Assembly (NCBI GenBank): GCA_021847385.1
Contig: JAJZTV010000116.1
Span: 1 to 6,517, forward strand
From: Pseudomonadota bacterium
GTDB taxonomy: Bacteria > Pseudomonadota > Gammaproteobacteria > Burkholderiales > Thiobacillaceae
Reading direction: 5' to 3'
Length of the DNA: 6,517 bases
Position numbers and translations under genes: made by a program. Each line of letters opens with the position of its first letter. Within the stretch, counting starts at the first letter, position 1. This document shows positions 5,817 to 6,517 of this stretch, one piece after another. The notes under the pieces are model-generated. The model did not search any database. It had not been told where the DNA came from and saw only the letters and a program-made list of their open reading frames with translations.

Positions 5817-6517
5817 TTACTTCATTTCCTTCATGCGATCTTCGACCAGCTTCACGACCGAAGACGGCAGGGCGACGTAGCCCAGATCCTCAGCCAGCTT
5901 CTGGCCATGATTCAGGGACCAGGTGAAGTAGTCCTTGACCGCCTTCTGCTTGGCGGCATCGGCCTGCTCGTAGCTCAGGACATAGGTGGCGCTGACGATC
6001 GGCCAGGAGTCCTTGCCAGGCATGTCCAGCAGATCGGGGGCCATGGTCTTGGTCTTGAAATCGGCATAGTTAGCGGCGGCAGCCATGGCCTTCTGGGTCG
6101 GAACCACGAAATGGCCGGCCTTGTTCTTCAGCATGACGAAGGTCAGGTTATTGGCGCGAGCGTCCGGGAAGTCGGCGTAGCCGATAGCGCCAGCGATCTT
6201 CTGCACGTTGGCGGCAACACCGGGGTTACCCTTGCCACCCACGCCGTTGGCGGGCCAGTTCACGGCGGTACCGGTACCGACTTCCTTCTTGAAGGCCTCG
6301 GACTGCTTGGCCAGGTAGTTCGAGGTGATGAACGTGGTACCGGAAGCGTCGGAACGGTAGCAAATGGTGACGGCCATATCAGGCAGCTTCACGCCCTTGT
6401 TCAGAGCGGCGATGCGGGGATCGTTCCACTTGGTGATGGCGCCGCGGAAGATGTCGGCAGCGGTCGGGCCGTCCAGCTTCAGCTGGTTGGCCTTGATGCC
6501 AGGCAGGTTCACCACGA
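5817..6517 (-). CDS. pstS: Phosphate-binding periplasmic protein PstS, 5' end cut by window edge
   Basis: Periplasmic receptor that binds phosphate and delivers it to PstC-PstA. About 233 C-terminal codons ending in TAA at 5817 are visible; full proteins are about 345 aa, so roughly the first 110, including the signal peptide and first phosphate-contact loops, lie outside the window. The true start is not visible; the GTG at 6515 is simply an internal codon (family proteins read VNLPG at this point). The segment DGPTAADIFRGAITKWNDP (15-33 of the visible part) and the phosphate-contact motif RSDASGTTF (54-62, matching RxDxSGT of E. coli PstS) are diagnostic, followed by KGNPGVAANVQ and GAIGYADF. 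The C-terminus contains a typical SWPIVSATYVL stretch. The gene heads the operon; its promoter and any Pho box would be beyond the right edge. Confidence 0.96.
   Translation of the reverse strand, partial: VVNLPGIKANQLKLDGPTAADIFRGAITKWNDPRIAALNKGVKLPDMAVTICYRSDASGTTFITSNYLAKQSEAFKKEVGTGTAVNWPANGVGGKGNPGVAANVQKIAGAIGYADFPDARANNLTFVMLKNKAGHFVVPTQKAMAAAANYADFKTKTMAPDLLDMPGKDSWPIVSATYVLSYEQADAAKQKAVKDYFTWSLNHGQKLAEDLGYVALPSSVVKLVEDRMKEMK

Overview
The window is chromosomal housekeeping DNA from a Gram-negative proteobacterium. Moderately high G+C, the style of the Pst and TpiA proteins and the tight minus-strand gene packing suggest a betaproteobacterium; this is an impression from the proteins, not a search result. 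Every gene I can support is on the minus strand, so transcription runs from high to low coordinates. I see no mobile element, tRNA, rRNA, CRISPR array or phage gene, and no gene-free stretch longer than about 150 bases.

From right to left, the first block is the high-affinity phosphate ABC importer in the order pstS (5' end outside the window), pstC, pstA, pstB. PstS captures phosphate in the periplasm, PstC and PstA form the membrane channel, and PstB is the ATPase. A strong stem-loop followed by a short T run separates pstS from pstC, which fits the usual need for more binding protein than channel. pstC-pstA-pstB are almost contiguous (9 and 21 bp gaps). No phoU follows pstB; a GC-rich hairpin does.

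The second block is a long, unusual pyruvate-kinase-family gene (about 612 codons). Its protein has an extra helical N-terminal domain, an enlarged region around the lid (B) domain, and no C-terminal regulatory domain, yet keeps most active-site residues. A 76-codon gene of unknown function starts 11 bp after its stop, with its ribosome binding site overlapping that stop.

The last block is tpiA (triosephosphate isomerase), which has its own well-formed sigma70-type promoter behind an inverted repeat and runs off the left edge just before its stop codon. The pyruvate-kinase relative and tpiA both concern lower glycolysis, but they appear to be separate transcription units.

The least ordinary items are the pyruvate-kinase relative with its coupled small protein, and the double hairpin in the pstS-pstC gap. 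The rest looks conventional.
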